The notes: a model not told the origin generated them from the letters alone. A stretch of DNA of 64,000 nucleotides from Nocardia nova NBRC 15556 (GCF_001613005.1 NZ_BDBN01000023.1:1-64000); one strand, 5' to 3'. Positions 18,567 to 28,370 are shown, counted from the first letter of the stretch. Numbers and translations: made by a program.

Positions 18567-19559
18567 ATGGATGTCGCGATTTTCGTCGTGGACGGCGTCG
18601 GAGACCTCGGTCTCGCCGCCGTCCTGGAGGTCTTCAACACGGCGAACTCGCTCGTCGACGATCCGGAGCTGGAACCCGAGCCGTGGCGGGTGCACACCGT
18701 CGCGCTCGGCGGCAGCGTCCGCTCGGGCCACGGCCATCTGATTCCCACCACACCGTTGGCCGAGGTACCCGCCGACATCGGCCCGATCATCGTGCCCGCC
18801 GTGCTGGCCATGGATGCCGACGCGGTGGTCGACCTCATCGCCGCGCCCGCCAACAGGCCGGTACTGGAACGCATTTCGCAGGCGCACCTGGCGGGGACCG
18901 GGCTGGCCGCCGCGTGCACCGGAACCTTCTTCCTCGCCGAGGCCGGGGTGCTCGACGGGCTGCCCGCGACGACGAGCTGGTGGCTCGGCCCGGCCTTCCG
19001 CCGCCGCTATCCGAACGTCGACCTGGACGAGGGACGCATCCTGTGCCGTTCCGGTCATATCGCGACGGCCGCGGCGGCCCTGGCGCACCTCGACCTCGCA
19101 TTGGCCACGGTGGCCGGTCGCAGTCCCGCCCAAGCCGAACGCGCGGCCCGGATGCTGTTGGCCGGCAGCGGAGGCGAGCAACGCGACTACATCGTCCCGC
19201 AGGTGATCGCGCGCGGGAACTCGCTGGTGGCGGCGTTCGAACGCTGGGTGCGCGGCCATATCGCCGAGCAGTTCCGGATCACCGACGCCGCCCGCGAACT
19301 CGGCGTCACCGTGCGCAGCCTGCAGCGCGCGACCCAGGCCGAAATCGGGATGTCACCACGGGATTTCGTGAACGAGATCCGCCTCGAGCGCGCCACCCGG
19401 CTGCTGCGCACCACCAACGCCACCGTGGAGACGGTGGCCGCCCGGGTCGGCTACCTCAACGCGGGCACTCTGCGCAGCCTGTTCCGGCGCCGCCGCGGAC
19501 GCAGTATCGCCGAAGTCCGGGCGACCCCGCTCACCTGGCAGGACCGCGGCACTCAGTAA
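18567..19559 (+). CDS. GlxA-type transcriptional regulator (DJ-1/PfpI plus AraC)
   Basis: A 330-residue regulator. The N-terminal DJ-1/PfpI-like domain (1-190) begins MDVAIFVVDGVGDLGLAAVLEVF and has the nucleophile-elbow region GLAAACTGTFFLAEAG. The C-terminal AraC domain (about 225-320) has both helix-turn-helix units, the second with TVETVAARVGYLNAGTLRSLFRRRRG. ATG 18567 matches the family N-terminus. Its last seven bases overlap the end of the convergent espI-like gene. Confidence 0.88.
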   Translation: MDVAIFVVDGVGDLGLAAVLEVFNTANSLVDDPELEPEPWRVHTVALGGSVRSGHGHLIPTTPLAEVPADIGPIIVPAVLAMDADAVVDLIAAPANRPVLERISQAHLAGTGLAAACTGTFFLAEAGVLDGLPATTSWWLGPAFRRRYPNVDLDEGRILCRSGHIATAAAALAHLDLALATVAGRSPAQAERAARMLLAGSGGEQRDYIVPQVIARGNSLVAAFERWVRGHIAEQFRITDAARELGVTVRSLQRATQAEIGMSPRDFVNEIRLERATRLLRTTNATVETVAARVGYLNAGTLRSLFRRRRGRSIAEVRATPLTWQDRGTQ

Positions 19560-22500
19560 CCGCCGAACCGCCGATGGTCGGTGGCGAAATCGTCGGCCAC
19601 CGTCGCGGCCAGTTCGACCAGCACCCGCTTGGTGTTCTTGTGCAGCCGAGCCAGATCGATCTCGGCGCCCTCGGCCAGATGCGGGTCGTAGGGGATGACG
19701 TGCACGGCGCGGCAGCGGGCCAGGAAGTATTCGCGCAGATGCTGAATCGCCACATTCGGCGACCCCTCGCGCGGCAGATTGATCACCACCACGGCATTGC
19801 GGACCAGGTGATCGTGCCCGTGCAGGGAGAGCCAGTCCAGCGTCGCCGCCGCACTACGGGCGCCGTCGATCGCCGACGACGAGATCAGCACCAGCGAATG
19901 CGCCAGATCCAGCACACCCGCCATGGCCGAATGCATCAGTCCGGTACCGCAGTCGGTCAGGATGATGTTGTAGAACCGCTGCAGGACGCGCAGCACCTGG
20001 CGGTACTCGTCCTCGCTGAACGATTCCGACGCCGCCGGATCACGCTCACTGGCCAGCACCTCCAACCGGCTGGTGGCCTGCGAGGTGTGCCGCCGGACGT
20101 CGCCGTAACTGCGAATCTGCTGATCCAGCAACAGATCTCGCACCGTGGACCGGGTCTGCAGCGGCACCCGCTGCGAGAGAGTGCCGAAGTCCGGATTGGC
20201 GTCGACGGCGATCACGCGGTCGCCGCGGATGGAGGCAAAGATCGAGCCGATGCCCATGGTGGTGGTCGTCTTGCCGACGCCGCCCTTCAACGACAGGGTG
20301 GCGATCCGGTAGTCGCCCCGCACCGGCTGCCGGATGCGAGCCACCAGTTCCTGCAGGCGCCGCTCCTCCGCGGACATACCCGGATTGATGGCACCGCCCG
20401 ACATGTGGTGCACCGCGCGCCGCCACCCCGAACCGGGGGCCTTCTTCGCCCGGCGCATCGGCACATCCTCCAGCGAGGGCGTCACGCCGTTGGGTGGGTA
20501 CTGCTGCGGCGGCTGACCCTGCTGACCCTGCTGGTACTGCTGATGCTGCGGCTGCGGCTGGTGGGCCTGCGGGTTGGGGGCCTGCTGATACTGCTCGGGT
20601 GAATGGGCCTGCTGCCCCGGCATGTACGGATTCGGCTGCGCGTACTGCTGCGGCTGGGAATACTGATCCGCCTGCCGTGCGGCCCACTGCTGTTCGGGAC
20701 CGGTCGCCGGGCCCGGCACCTGCGGCGGCGGTTGCGGCGCGCTGTGCCACTGGGCGTCCGGGGCCGGCTGTGGGATCGGAGGCTGCGAAACCCCCTGCGG
20801 GCCGACGACCATCGTCGATTCGGAATTCGGCGCCTGCGGCATCGGGCCGGAATGCGGTGTGTGCGTTGCGAAGTCCGGAGCAGGTGGCTGCTGGTACTGC
20901 GTCGTCTGCGGCGCCGCGCCGTACTGCGGACCGGTGCCTTCGGGCAGCTGCTGATGCGTGTCGGGCCGCGGTGCCGGCGCATCCGGTCCGTTCCAGGCGG
21001 CACCGGCATCCGGTCCGGGGCGCACGACAGGTTCCTGAGCCGGCACCCGGTCGGAGTCGAGCCGATGGCGGCCGCTCCACTGCTGATCTGCCGAACCGGC
21101 GCCGGCATCTCCGGAGCCGTAGAAGCCGACACCGCCGACGACCGACGACGCACCCGAATCACTCTCCGGCGCATGGGTTCCCACCGTCGGCGGGTGGAGA
21201 GCCCGCGGTCCGGAAGCTGCGCCACCGTGCGGAACTGCGGCAGTGCCGATTGCGAAGGCATCCCACGTGCCGGCGCCACCGTTCCCCGTCACATCCGCTG
21301 CCGCGGGGAGGTCCGCGTGAGGCGTATTCGATACGGCGGTCTCGCCGGGCGCACCAGAATCCGAGATCGGCGCGACCGAGGCCTCGGCGGCGTCGCGCGC
21401 GGGCGCGGAATCGGCCTGCGCGGCCGACTGTTCCGGCACGCGGCCGAGCCAGGCGGGTGCCTCCTCGGTGACGCCGGAAGCCCCGCCGCCCACGTTCTCG
21501 GCCCGTTCACTCGCGTCCGGACCCGAACCGAACGGACCTGCCGTCGATCCGTGCGTCGGAACGGGAGGAGTGGTTCCGGTCGGCGGCATCTCGGCCGAGG
21601 CGGGGCGGGCATCCGCCTCCTGCTGCGGCAGGCCGGGCGCGGTTGTTGTCGGTGCGACGGGAGTGTCGGGCAGTGAAAACTGCTGTGCGGCGGCGTTGTT
21701 CGAGACCGACGGCGCGTCCTCGTACCCTTCCGGCACGCCCAGCCGCGGCGGCGGTCCGGAACGGGCGGGGGCAGTCGGGTCCGGCCACTCGGGCAGCGGC
21801 GGCGGAGTCGGGGCCGACTGCTGGGGCGGGGGCGGCAGGTCGGGCCGCCGGGTCACCCGCACGGTCAGCTCCGCATCCGAGCCTTCGGCGGCCGGAAGGG
21901 GAATGTTCGACAGATGTTGCGGTGCGGGCGGAATCGGCGGCCGGGCCGGAGTCTGCGGCGGTGCCGCCGGAAACTCGCCGGACAGCGGCGCGGAGGACAG
22001 CGGGCCGGACGCCTGGTCCGGGCCCGGCGTGGTCGGCTGCGATTGCTGCGGCGCCGGAGCGGGAATCGGCTGTGCGGTAGCGGGCGGGCGGCCGAAGTCG
22101 TGGCCCGAGGACGCTGCGGATGGCGACGAATTCCACGCCTGCCCCTGTTGAGCCGGCGGCTGCGCGAACTGATTCTGTTGCTGCGCACGGAAGTCGGCCG
22201 GGATCACACCCTGGGCGTCCGAACCGTAGCCCTCGGACGGCTGCTGCCACGGCATCGGCTCGGAGCCCTGAACACCGTTGCCGCGCAACGATTCCGGCCC
22301 CGGCTGCGCATCGCCGTGCGGCCCGGCGGTTCCCGGCGGCCCCCACGAGGGTGACGTCTCACCGGCGGCAGGCTCGGCGTCGGCCTTGTCCTTGCGGCGG
22401 GATTTCCGCCACTTCCGGTCGGACTCCTTCTTGTCGGACTCCGCCCGGTCGTCGGATTTGCGGGAGAACAACCGTCGCGGACCGCTGTCCTCCGGGATGT

Positions 22501-22609
22501 ACTCCTCGTGTGGGAGGTTCTCGACCGGCGCTTCGTATCCCGTTTGCGTGACGTCGCTCTCCGACAGCCACGGGGGCAGCATGGGCAGATCGTTGTTGTT
22601 GCGACTCAC
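19553..22609 (-). CDS. EspI-like ESX-associated ParA/MinD ATPase with long disordered N-terminus
   Basis: A 1018-residue protein. Residues 1-700 are low complexity: a basic Lys/Arg patch near 50-75, then Pro-, Gln- and Gly-rich sequence with a Q/P-rich block at about 600-700. Residues from about 740 form a ParA/MinD ATPase with a deviant Walker A KGGVGKTTT near 774 and VIAVDANPDFGTLSQR. This layout matches EspI of mycobacterial ESX-1, an ATPase tied to secretion control. It lies 4 kb from ESX locus 1 rather than within it. GTG start with GTGAGG upstream. Confidence 0.8.
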   Translation of the reverse strand: MSRNNNDLPMLPPWLSESDVTQTGYEAPVENLPHEEYIPEDSGPRRLFSRKSDDRAESDKKESDRKWRKSRRKDKADAEPAAGETSPSWGPPGTAGPHGDAQPGPESLRGNGVQGSEPMPWQQPSEGYGSDAQGVIPADFRAQQQNQFAQPPAQQGQAWNSSPSAASSGHDFGRPPATAQPIPAPAPQQSQPTTPGPDQASGPLSSAPLSGEFPAAPPQTPARPPIPPAPQHLSNIPLPAAEGSDAELTVRVTRRPDLPPPPQQSAPTPPPLPEWPDPTAPARSGPPPRLGVPEGYEDAPSVSNNAAAQQFSLPDTPVAPTTTAPGLPQQEADARPASAEMPPTGTTPPVPTHGSTAGPFGSGPDASERAENVGGGASGVTEEAPAWLGRVPEQSAAQADSAPARDAAEASVAPISDSGAPGETAVSNTPHADLPAAADVTGNGGAGTWDAFAIGTAAVPHGGAASGPRALHPPTVGTHAPESDSGASSVVGGVGFYGSGDAGAGSADQQWSGRHRLDSDRVPAQEPVVRPGPDAGAAWNGPDAPAPRPDTHQQLPEGTGPQYGAAPQTTQYQQPPAPDFATHTPHSGPMPQAPNSESTMVVGPQGVSQPPIPQPAPDAQWHSAPQPPPQVPGPATGPEQQWAARQADQYSQPQQYAQPNPYMPGQQAHSPEQYQQAPNPQAHQPQPQHQQYQQGQQGQPPQQYPPNGVTPSLEDVPMRRAKKAPGSGWRRAVHHMSGGAINPGMSAEERRLQELVARIRQPVRGDYRIATLSLKGGVGKTTTTMGIGSIFASIRGDRVIAVDANPDFGTLSQRVPLQTRSTVRDLLLDQQIRSYGDVRRHTSQATSRLEVLASERDPAASESFSEDEYRQVLRVLQRFYNIILTDCGTGLMHSAMAGVLDLAHSLVLISSSAIDGARSAAATLDWLSLHGHDHLVRNAVVVINLPREGSPNVAIQHLREYFLARCRAVHVIPYDPHLAEGAEIDLARLHKNTKRVLVELAATVADDFATDHRRFGGY

Positions 22610-22873
22610 GGCAGTACCTCACCGCGGTTCGTGGTCGGGGCCTCGCCGAGGATCGTGCCGATCGGGTTCGAGGGCGCTGCGTCCGTAATTCGCTCGCTGC
22701 GCACGCTCACGGGTGTCCCCCTGGGATCTGCTGGACCGATTTCCTGGACAGCCGGTAGTTTACGCGAGGGCTATCGGCCGTGACGGGCGTCCTACCCACA
22801 GCCGACAAGCCGGTCGGCCGACGCGCCGCGTGGTTCGGTTGCCCCTTATTTGCGAGGTCGGGAGCGTATCGAA
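22610..22873. promoter_or_regulatory. espI-like / MFS divergent intergenic region
   Basis: A 264-bp gap. It holds an inverted repeat GCCGAC-N6-GTCGGC (22801-22818) and the MFS ribosome site (GGGAG, 22860-22864). No confident promoter boxes. Confidence 0.3.
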
Positions 22874-24160
22874 ATGGCAATCACCGCGGGCGATGATCCT
22901 CGCGCGGCCCGGTTGGACGAACTTCCCGTCCGGCCGGTCCACCGCAAACTTGTCGCTCTGGTCGGCCTGGGCCTGTTCTTCGATCTCTACGAACTGTTCC
23001 TCGCCGGCACCATCACCGGCGTGCTGAAGCAGCAGCTCGCGTTGTCGACCTATCAGCTGAGCGGCATTCTCGCCTCGGCCTTCGTCGGCCAGTTCCTCGG
23101 CGCGCTGCTCATCGGACGGCTCTCGGACCTCTTCGGCCGCCGCCGGATGTTCATGATCAATATCGGGGTGTACGCGGGATTCACGCTGCTCGGCGCGTTC
23201 AGCCCCAACGTCTGGTTCCTGATGGCGACGCGGGTCCTCGCGGGCCTCGGTATCGGTGCGGAGATGACCGTCTCCGACACCTATCTGTCGGAGACGATGC
23301 CGCCGCAGGTCCGCGGGCGGATGATCGCCATCGCCTACACCATCGGATTCTGCGCCGTCCCGACCGTCGGATTCCTGGCTCGGTGGCTGGTTCCGCTGGA
23401 ACCGTTCGGCACCGACGGCTGGCGCTGGCTGTTCGTCTTCGGCGGACTCGGCGCCGCCCTGGTGTTCGTCGCCCGTCGGCACATGCCCGAGTCCCCGCGC
23501 TGGCAGGCCCGGCACGACAAGGTCACGAGCGACACCGCCGCTGCGAACGGACGGGCGAAGGTGCCGTTCGCCGATATTCTGCGCGGTGCCAATCGCGGCC
23601 GCACCCTGCTGTTCTCCGCGGTGATGATCCTGCAGGTCTTCGGCTACTACGGTTTCGGCACGCTGGCGGTGCTGGTCTTACAGCACAAGGGGTTCACGGT
23701 GGTGAACTCGCTGGGCTATCTGACCATTACCTATCTGGGCTATCCGCTGGGTTCGCTGCTGTCGATTCCGCTGATCGAGCGCACCGAGCGCAAATATCTG
23801 GTGCTGGCGTCGGCCGCGCTGATGGCGGTGTTCGGGCTGATCTTCGGCTTCGCGACGAGCGTGTCGCTGATTCTGCTGTCGGGCGGCCTGTTCACCCTGG
23901 CCAGCAACATCTTCTCCAACGCCTTGCACACGTATCTGCCGGAATCGTTCCCCACGTCCGTGCGCGGCACCGCCTCGGGTACGGCCTATTCCCTGTCGAA
24001 ACTGAGCACCGCCGTGCAGCCGTTCGTGCTGCTCCCGCTGCTGGACAACCACGGGCCCGGCGCGGTGTTCACGGTGATCACGGTCGCGCTGGTGCTGATG
24101 CTCGGATTGATCGGGGCGTGGGGCCCGCTGACCGGGCGCGGCCCGCTCGCCGACCACTGA
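22874..24160 (+). CDS. MFS transporter (sugar/organic-acid porter type)
   Basis: A 428-residue major facilitator with twelve predicted helices. The loop 2-3 motif is GRLSDLFGRRRM and the loop 8-9 equivalent IERTERK; SETMPPQVRGRM and PESFPTSVRGTASG are the sugar-porter-type loop motifs. Substrate is not evident. ATG 22874 has GGGAG nine bases upstream; a start 24 bases earlier lacks one. It is divergent from the espI-like gene, with no metabolic neighbours to hint at the substrate. Confidence 0.82.
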   Translation: MAITAGDDPRAARLDELPVRPVHRKLVALVGLGLFFDLYELFLAGTITGVLKQQLALSTYQLSGILASAFVGQFLGALLIGRLSDLFGRRRMFMINIGVYAGFTLLGAFSPNVWFLMATRVLAGLGIGAEMTVSDTYLSETMPPQVRGRMIAIAYTIGFCAVPTVGFLARWLVPLEPFGTDGWRWLFVFGGLGAALVFVARRHMPESPRWQARHDKVTSDTAAANGRAKVPFADILRGANRGRTLLFSAVMILQVFGYYGFGTLAVLVLQHKGFTVVNSLGYLTITYLGYPLGSLLSIPLIERTERKYLVLASAALMAVFGLIFGFATSVSLILLSGGLFTLASNIFSNALHTYLPESFPTSVRGTASGTAYSLSKLSTAVQPFVLLPLLDNHGPGAVFTVITVALVLMLGLIGAWGPLTGRGPLADH

Positions 24161-24207
24161 CCGAAGCGGCGCGAACGGTGCGCAGGACCGCCGCGAGGGG
24201 ACCGCAT

Positions 24208-24237
24208 TTGGCCGGATCGCGAGCGCACGGGTAAGCT
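24208..24237 (+). promoter_or_regulatory. Candidate infA operon promoter
   Basis: TTGGCC (24208-24213) and TAAGCT (24232-24237) are separated by 18 bases, leaving a leader of about 165 bases before infA. Prediction only. Confidence 0.4.
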
Positions 24238-24268
24238 TGGTCGGCGGTGCACCTGCCCGACGTCTGTG

Positions 24269-24294
24269 CTCATGCGAACGCATGTCCGCATGAG
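24269..24294 (+). promoter_or_regulatory. Inverted repeat in the infA leader
   Basis: A perfect CTCATGCG-N10-CGCATGAG repeat. If the promoter at 24208 is right it lies in the 5' UTR, about 115 bases before infA, and would form a hairpin; otherwise it may be an operator. Confidence 0.4.
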
Positions 24295-24407
24295 ACTACG
24301 AAGAGTATGGCACCGGGTCGACTGGAGTGCACCGGTAACTGCAGTGACAAGCTAGCCGAAGAGTTGAGACCACACAGGGTTTCAGCGTAAGCGGGATCGC
24401 GGAGGAT

Positions 24408-24629
24408 ATGGCGAAGAAAGACGGGGCCATCGAGGTCGAGGGTCGAGTTATCGAGCCACTGCCGAATGCGATGTTCCGCATCGAGCTGGAGAACGGTCAC
24501 AAGGTTCTCGCGCACATCAGCGGCAAGATGCGTCAGCACTACATCCGCATCCTGCCCGAGGACCGCGTGGTCGTGGAGCTTTCTCCTTACGACCTGTCCC
24601 GCGGTCGCATCGTCTACCGCTACAAGTGA
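24408..24629 (+). CDS. infA: Translation initiation factor IF-1
   Basis: A 73-residue OB-fold protein of exactly the family length, with [41 protein letters not shown] and the terminal [11 protein letters not shown]-1 binds the 30S A site during initiation. It heads the infA-rpmJ-rpsM-rpsK-rpsD-rpoA-rplQ cluster, the usual actinobacterial order. Confidence 0.98.
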   Translation: MAKKDGAIEVEGRVIEPLPNAMFRIELENGHKVLAHISGKMRQHYIRILPEDRVVVELSPYDLSRGRIVYRYK

Positions 24630-24633
24630 GTTT

Positions 24634-24766
24634 CCGGGAAGCGATTCCCGGGAGAGTCCGGACGTCGGACTCGCGAGGTTCAGGGGTGGATTCACCCCGG
24701 AATCCGCACCCAAGATTTCCCCAGTCACACGGCTGGGGAAAAGCTGTGTCCACACCCGGTGTGGAC
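24634..24766 (+). promoter_or_regulatory. Array of five perfect hairpins between infA and rpmJ
   Basis: Five non-overlapping perfect inverted repeats fill the spacer: 24634-24651 (7 bp), 24654-24672 (7 bp), 24683-24698 (6 bp), 24716-24741 (9 bp, TTTCCCCAG/CTGGGGAAA followed by A) and 24748-24766 (8 bp). None is followed by a T tract on the coding strand, so attenuation, RNA processing or a protein-binding leader are all possible. Confidence 0.6.
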
Positions 24767-24786
24767 CACAACCAGATTGGACGGAC

Positions 24787-24900
24787 GTGAAGGTTCAGCC
24801 GAGCGTCAAGAAGATCTGCGAGAAGTGCAAGGTGATCCGCCGTAACGGCCGGGTCATGGTGATCTGCGACAACCTGCGTCACAAGCAGCGTCAGGGCTGA
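24787..24900 (+). CDS. rpmJ: 50S ribosomal protein L36
   Basis: A 37-residue protein too short for many gene finders. It reads [19 protein letters not shown] and ends RHKQRQG. The zinc-ribbon ligands C11, C14, C27 and H32 are all present, so this is the zinc-binding (C+) form rather than a zinc-free paralogue. GTG start; GGACG lies immediately upstream, so the ribosome site is weak and the hairpin at 24748-24766 ends 20 bases before the start. Confidence 0.95.
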   Translation: MKVQPSVKKICEKCKVIRRNGRVMVICDNLRHKQRQG

Positions 24901-25123
24901 CCTGGACTGTGCCCCGACGCAGGGGTTCACCAGCCAAGCACCGAACGCAGTTCGGATTGGCACAGAAAAGAAGACCTCCCAGCGCCAGTCGCCGTCGGCG
25001 AGCTCGCCGCCTCGGAAACGAGCGGAGAGCGGACGGACGACCTACCCCCGGAACGGAGGCCGGGGCCCCATTCGAGGGGACGGACAGGGAGCAGACCTCC
25101 GCAACAGTTAAGGAAGCTGCCAC
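24901..25123 (+). promoter_or_regulatory. Structured leader between rpmJ and rpsM
   Basis: This 223-base spacer can fold a branched element: CTGTGCC (24907-24913) pairs with GGCACAG (24959-24965) and encloses a CCGAA-CGCAG-TTCGG hairpin (24941-24955). A 14-bp palindrome CGGCGAGCTCGCCG (24996-25009) and CCCC-N6-GGGG (25066-25079) follow. AAGGAAG precedes rpsM. In E. coli ribosomal protein S4 represses its operon at a leader in this place; the same role here is inference. Confidence 0.45.
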
Positions 25124-25495
25124 ATGGCACGTCTGATGGGCGTCGATCTCCCGCGCGAGAAGCGCATGGAGATCGCGCTGACCTACATTTTCGGCATCGG
25201 TCGTACCCGCGCCAAGGAGATCCTGGACGCCACCGGCGTCAGCCCCGACCTGCGGTCGAAGGATCTCAGCGACGACGACGTCACCCGGTTGCGCGATTAC
25301 ATCGAGGCGTCGGAGTTCAAGGTCGAAGGTGACCTGCGCCGTGAGGTGCAGGCCGACATCCGCCGCAAGATCGAGATCGGCTGCTACCAGGGCATCCGCC
25401 ACCGCCGCCACCTGCCGGTGCGCGGACAGCGGACCAAGACCAATGCGCGCACGCGCAAGGGTCCGAAGAAGACCGTCGCCGGCAAGAAGAAGTAG
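25124..25495 (+). CDS. rpsM: 30S ribosomal protein S13
   Basis: A 123-residue S13 with [20 protein letters not shown], the [11 protein letters not shown] helix-two-turns-helix region and the basic tail [15 protein letters not shown] that reaches the decoding site. Length and termini are typical. AAGGAAG lies ten bases upstream; rpsK follows after nine bases. Confidence 0.98.
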   Translation: MARLMGVDLPREKRMEIALTYIFGIGRTRAKEILDATGVSPDLRSKDLSDDDVTRLRDYIEASEFKVEGDLRREVQADIRRKIEIGCYQGIRHRRHLPVRGQRTKTNARTRKGPKKTVAGKKK

Positions 25496-25504
25496 GGATA
25501 ACCG

Positions 25505-25918
25505 ATGCCTCCGAAGAGTCGGGCCTCCGGCCCCAAGAAGTCCCAGAAGGCGCGTCGCCGGGACAAGAAGAACGTTCCGCACGGCCACGCGCACATCAAG
25601 TCCACGTTCAACAACACGATCGTCTCGATCACCGACCCCGAGGGCAACGTGATCTCGTGGGCGTCGTCGGGTCACGTCGGCTTCAAGGGTTCGCGTAAGT
25701 CGACCCCGTTCGCCGCGCAGCTCGCCGCCGAGAACGCCGCGCGCAAGGCGCAGGAGAACGGCGTCAAGAAGGTCGACGTGTTCGTCAAGGGTCCGGGTTC
25801 GGGCCGTGAGACCGCGATCCGCTCGCTGCAGGCCGCCGGCCTCGAGGTGGGCACGATCTCCGACGTCACCCCGCAGCCGCACAACGGCTGCCGTCCGCCC
25901 AAGCGGCGTCGCGTCTAG
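25505..25918 (+). CDS. rpsK: 30S ribosomal protein S11
   Basis: A 137-residue S11 with [38 protein letters not shown] and the C-terminal [15 protein letters not shown], all diagnostic. It forms the 30S platform near the mRNA exit. A 21-base gap with GGGAAAGG leads to rpsD. Confidence 0.98.
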   Translation: MPPKSRASGPKKSQKARRRDKKNVPHGHAHIKSTFNNTIVSITDPEGNVISWASSGHVGFKGSRKSTPFAAQLAAENAARKAQENGVKKVDVFVKGPGSGRETAIRSLQAAGLEVGTISDVTPQPHNGCRPPKRRRV

Positions 25919-25939
25919 CGGGAAAGGATTTAGCGAAAA

Positions 25940-26545
25940 ATGGCTCGTTATACAGGCCCCATCACCCGCAAGTCGCGTCGTCTGCGTGTCGACCTCGTCG
26001 GAGGCGACCAGGCGTTCGAGCGTCGTCCCTACCCGCCCGGCCAGCACGGCCGCGCGCGGATCAAGGAGAGCGAGTACCTGCTCCAGCTGCAGGAGAAGCA
26101 GAAGGCCCGCTTCACCTACGGCGTCATGGAGAAGCAGTTCCGCCGCTACTACGAAGAGGCGAACCGTCGCAAGGGTAAGACCGGCGACAACATGCTGCAG
26201 CTGCTGGAGTCGCGTCTGGACAACGTCGTGTACCGCGCCGGTCTGGCCCGGACCCGCCGCCAGGCCCGTCAGCTGGTCTCGCACGGCCACTTTCTGGTGA
26301 ACAACCGCAAGGTCGACGTCCCCAGCTTCCAGGTCTCCCAGTACGACATCATCGATGTCAAGGAGAAGTCGCTGCCGACGCTGCCGTTCCAGGTCGCCCG
26401 TGAGACCCAGGGCGATCGCCCGATCCCGGGCTGGCTGCAGGTGGTTCCGAACCGGCTGCGGATCCTGGTCCACCAGCTCCCGGAACGCGCGCAGATCGAT
26501 GTGCCGCTGAACGAACAGCTCATCGTCGAGTACTACTCGAAGTAA
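25940..26545 (+). CDS. rpsD: 30S ribosomal protein S4
   Basis: A 201-residue S4 with MARYTGPITRKSRRLRVDL and the S4 RNA-binding fold around RLDNVVYRAGLARTRRQARQ and LVSHGHFLVNNRKVDVPS. There are no zinc-binding cysteines in the N-terminal domain, so this is a C- form. S4 is a primary 16S rRNA binder and in E. coli the repressor of its own operon. Confidence 0.98.
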   Translation: MARYTGPITRKSRRLRVDLVGGDQAFERRPYPPGQHGRARIKESEYLLQLQEKQKARFTYGVMEKQFRRYYEEANRRKGKTGDNMLQLLESRLDNVVYRAGLARTRRQARQLVSHGHFLVNNRKVDVPSFQVSQYDIIDVKEKSLPTLPFQVARETQGDRPIPGWLQVVPNRLRILVHQLPERAQIDVPLNEQLIVEYYSK

Positions 26546-26562
26546 AGCCGTTCGTGCTGCTG

Positions 26563-26591
26563 GTGGGTGAGCACTTTCCGTGCTCATCCAC
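26563..26591 (+). promoter_or_regulatory. Hairpin in the rpsD-rpoA spacer
   Basis: A 12-bp stem with one G-U pair (GTGGGTGAGCAC / GTGCTCATCCAC) and a TTTCC loop occupies the 98-base spacer. With no T tract after it, it is better read as an mRNA-processing or attenuation element than an intrinsic terminator. Confidence 0.5.
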
Positions 26592-26616
26592 ACCCCAGTT
26601 CGTGGGCGTCAAATAG

Positions 26617-27700
<1,084 letters not shown>

Positions 27701-27702
<2 letters not shown>

Positions 27703-27732
27703 GCCTTCCGGGGTGGCAGCCCCGTTCGGCCT
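27701..27732 (+). promoter_or_regulatory. Hairpin in the rpoA-rplQ spacer
   Basis: A two-tier stem: AGGCC (27701-27705) pairs with GGCCT (27728-27732) around GGGG-N6-CCCC, followed by TTCCT. It may attenuate readthrough into rplQ, whose TAAGGAG ribosome site follows directly. Confidence 0.45.
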
Positions 27733-27751
27733 TTCCTAAGGAGAACAACCA

Positions 27752-28285
27752 ATGCCCAAGCCCAAGAAGGGTGCTCGCTTCGGCGGGTCGGCGTCGCACC
27801 AGAAGGCGATCTTCGCCAATCTGGCCACGGCGCTCTTCGAGCACGGTCGGATCACGACCACCGAGGCCAAGGCCAAGGCGCTGCGCCCCTACGCCGAGAA
27901 GCTGGTCACCAAGGCCAAGGCCGGTTCGCTGGCCGACCGCCGCGAGGTGCTCAAGGTGATCCGCAACAAGGACGTGGTGCACGAACTCTTCGCGAACATC
28001 GGACCGTCGTTCGAGGGTCGCGAGGGTGGCTACACCCGGATCATCAAGACCGTGCCCCGCAAGGGTGACAACGCGCCGATGGCGATCATCGAGCTGGTCC
28101 GGGAGAAGACCGTGACCAACGAGGCCGATCGCGCTCGCCGGGTCGCCGCCCAGCAGGCCAAGACCGAGGCTGCCGAGGTCGAAGAGGCCACCGAGGCGAA
28201 GGCCGACGAGGCTGCGGAGGCGAAGGCCGACGAGGCTGCCGAGGCGGAGTCCACCGAGGCTCCCGCCGAGGACAAGGCGGAATGA
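27752..28285 (+). CDS. rplQ: 50S ribosomal protein L17 with acidic C-terminal extension
   Basis: The first 120 residues are a standard L17 ([48 protein letters not shown]), which lines the peptide exit tunnel. Bacterial L17 usually ends there or soon after. This protein runs to 177 residues with an Ala/Glu/Lys/Asp tail that includes a tandem eight-residue repeat. Such tails are known from actinobacterial L17 proteins; their function is unclear. Confidence 0.97.
   Translation: MPKPKKGARFGGSASHQKAIFANLATALFEHGRITTTEAKAKALRPYAEKLVTKAKAGSLADRREVLKVIRNKDVVHELFANIGPSFEGREGGYTRIIKTVPRKGDNAPMAIIELVREKTVTNEADRARRVAAQQAKTEAAEVEEATEAKADEAAEAKADEAAEAESTEAPAEDKAE
28193..28240 (+). repeat. Tandem 24-bp repeat in rplQ tail
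   Basis: Two copies of GAGGCGAAGGCCGACGAGGC plus TGC(G/C) at 28193-28216 and 28217-28240, differing at the last base, encode EAKADEAA twice. A partial third copy begins at 28241. The length could vary between strains by slippage. Confidence 0.75.
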
Positions 28286-28289
28286 GTTG

Positions 28290-28310
28290 GTCCCCGCCAC
28301 GTGCGGGGAC
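28290..28310 (+). terminator. Hairpin just after rplQ
   Basis: A perfect 8-bp stem GTCCCCGC / GCGGGGAC with a five-base loop, starting five bases after the stop. There is no T tract, but with the second hairpin 30 bases on it probably ends most α-operon transcription. Confidence 0.6.
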
Positions 28311-28340
28311 CTCTCGATCTGCGTCGGGAATTCACGAGTG

Positions 28341-28370
28341 AGCCCGCCGTCCCCTCCGGGTCGGCGGGCT
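28341..28370 (+). terminator. Second hairpin between rplQ and truA
   Basis: A perfect 9-bp stem AGCCCGCCG / CGGCGGGCT followed by TCGCTC. truA starts 21 bases later, so it is reached either by readthrough or by its own promoter. Confidence 0.6.

Noticed and set aside
28290..28370. Riboswitch or tRNA before truA
   Set aside because: Two simple hairpins explain the inverted repeats; no cloverleaf or known riboswitch core is visible.
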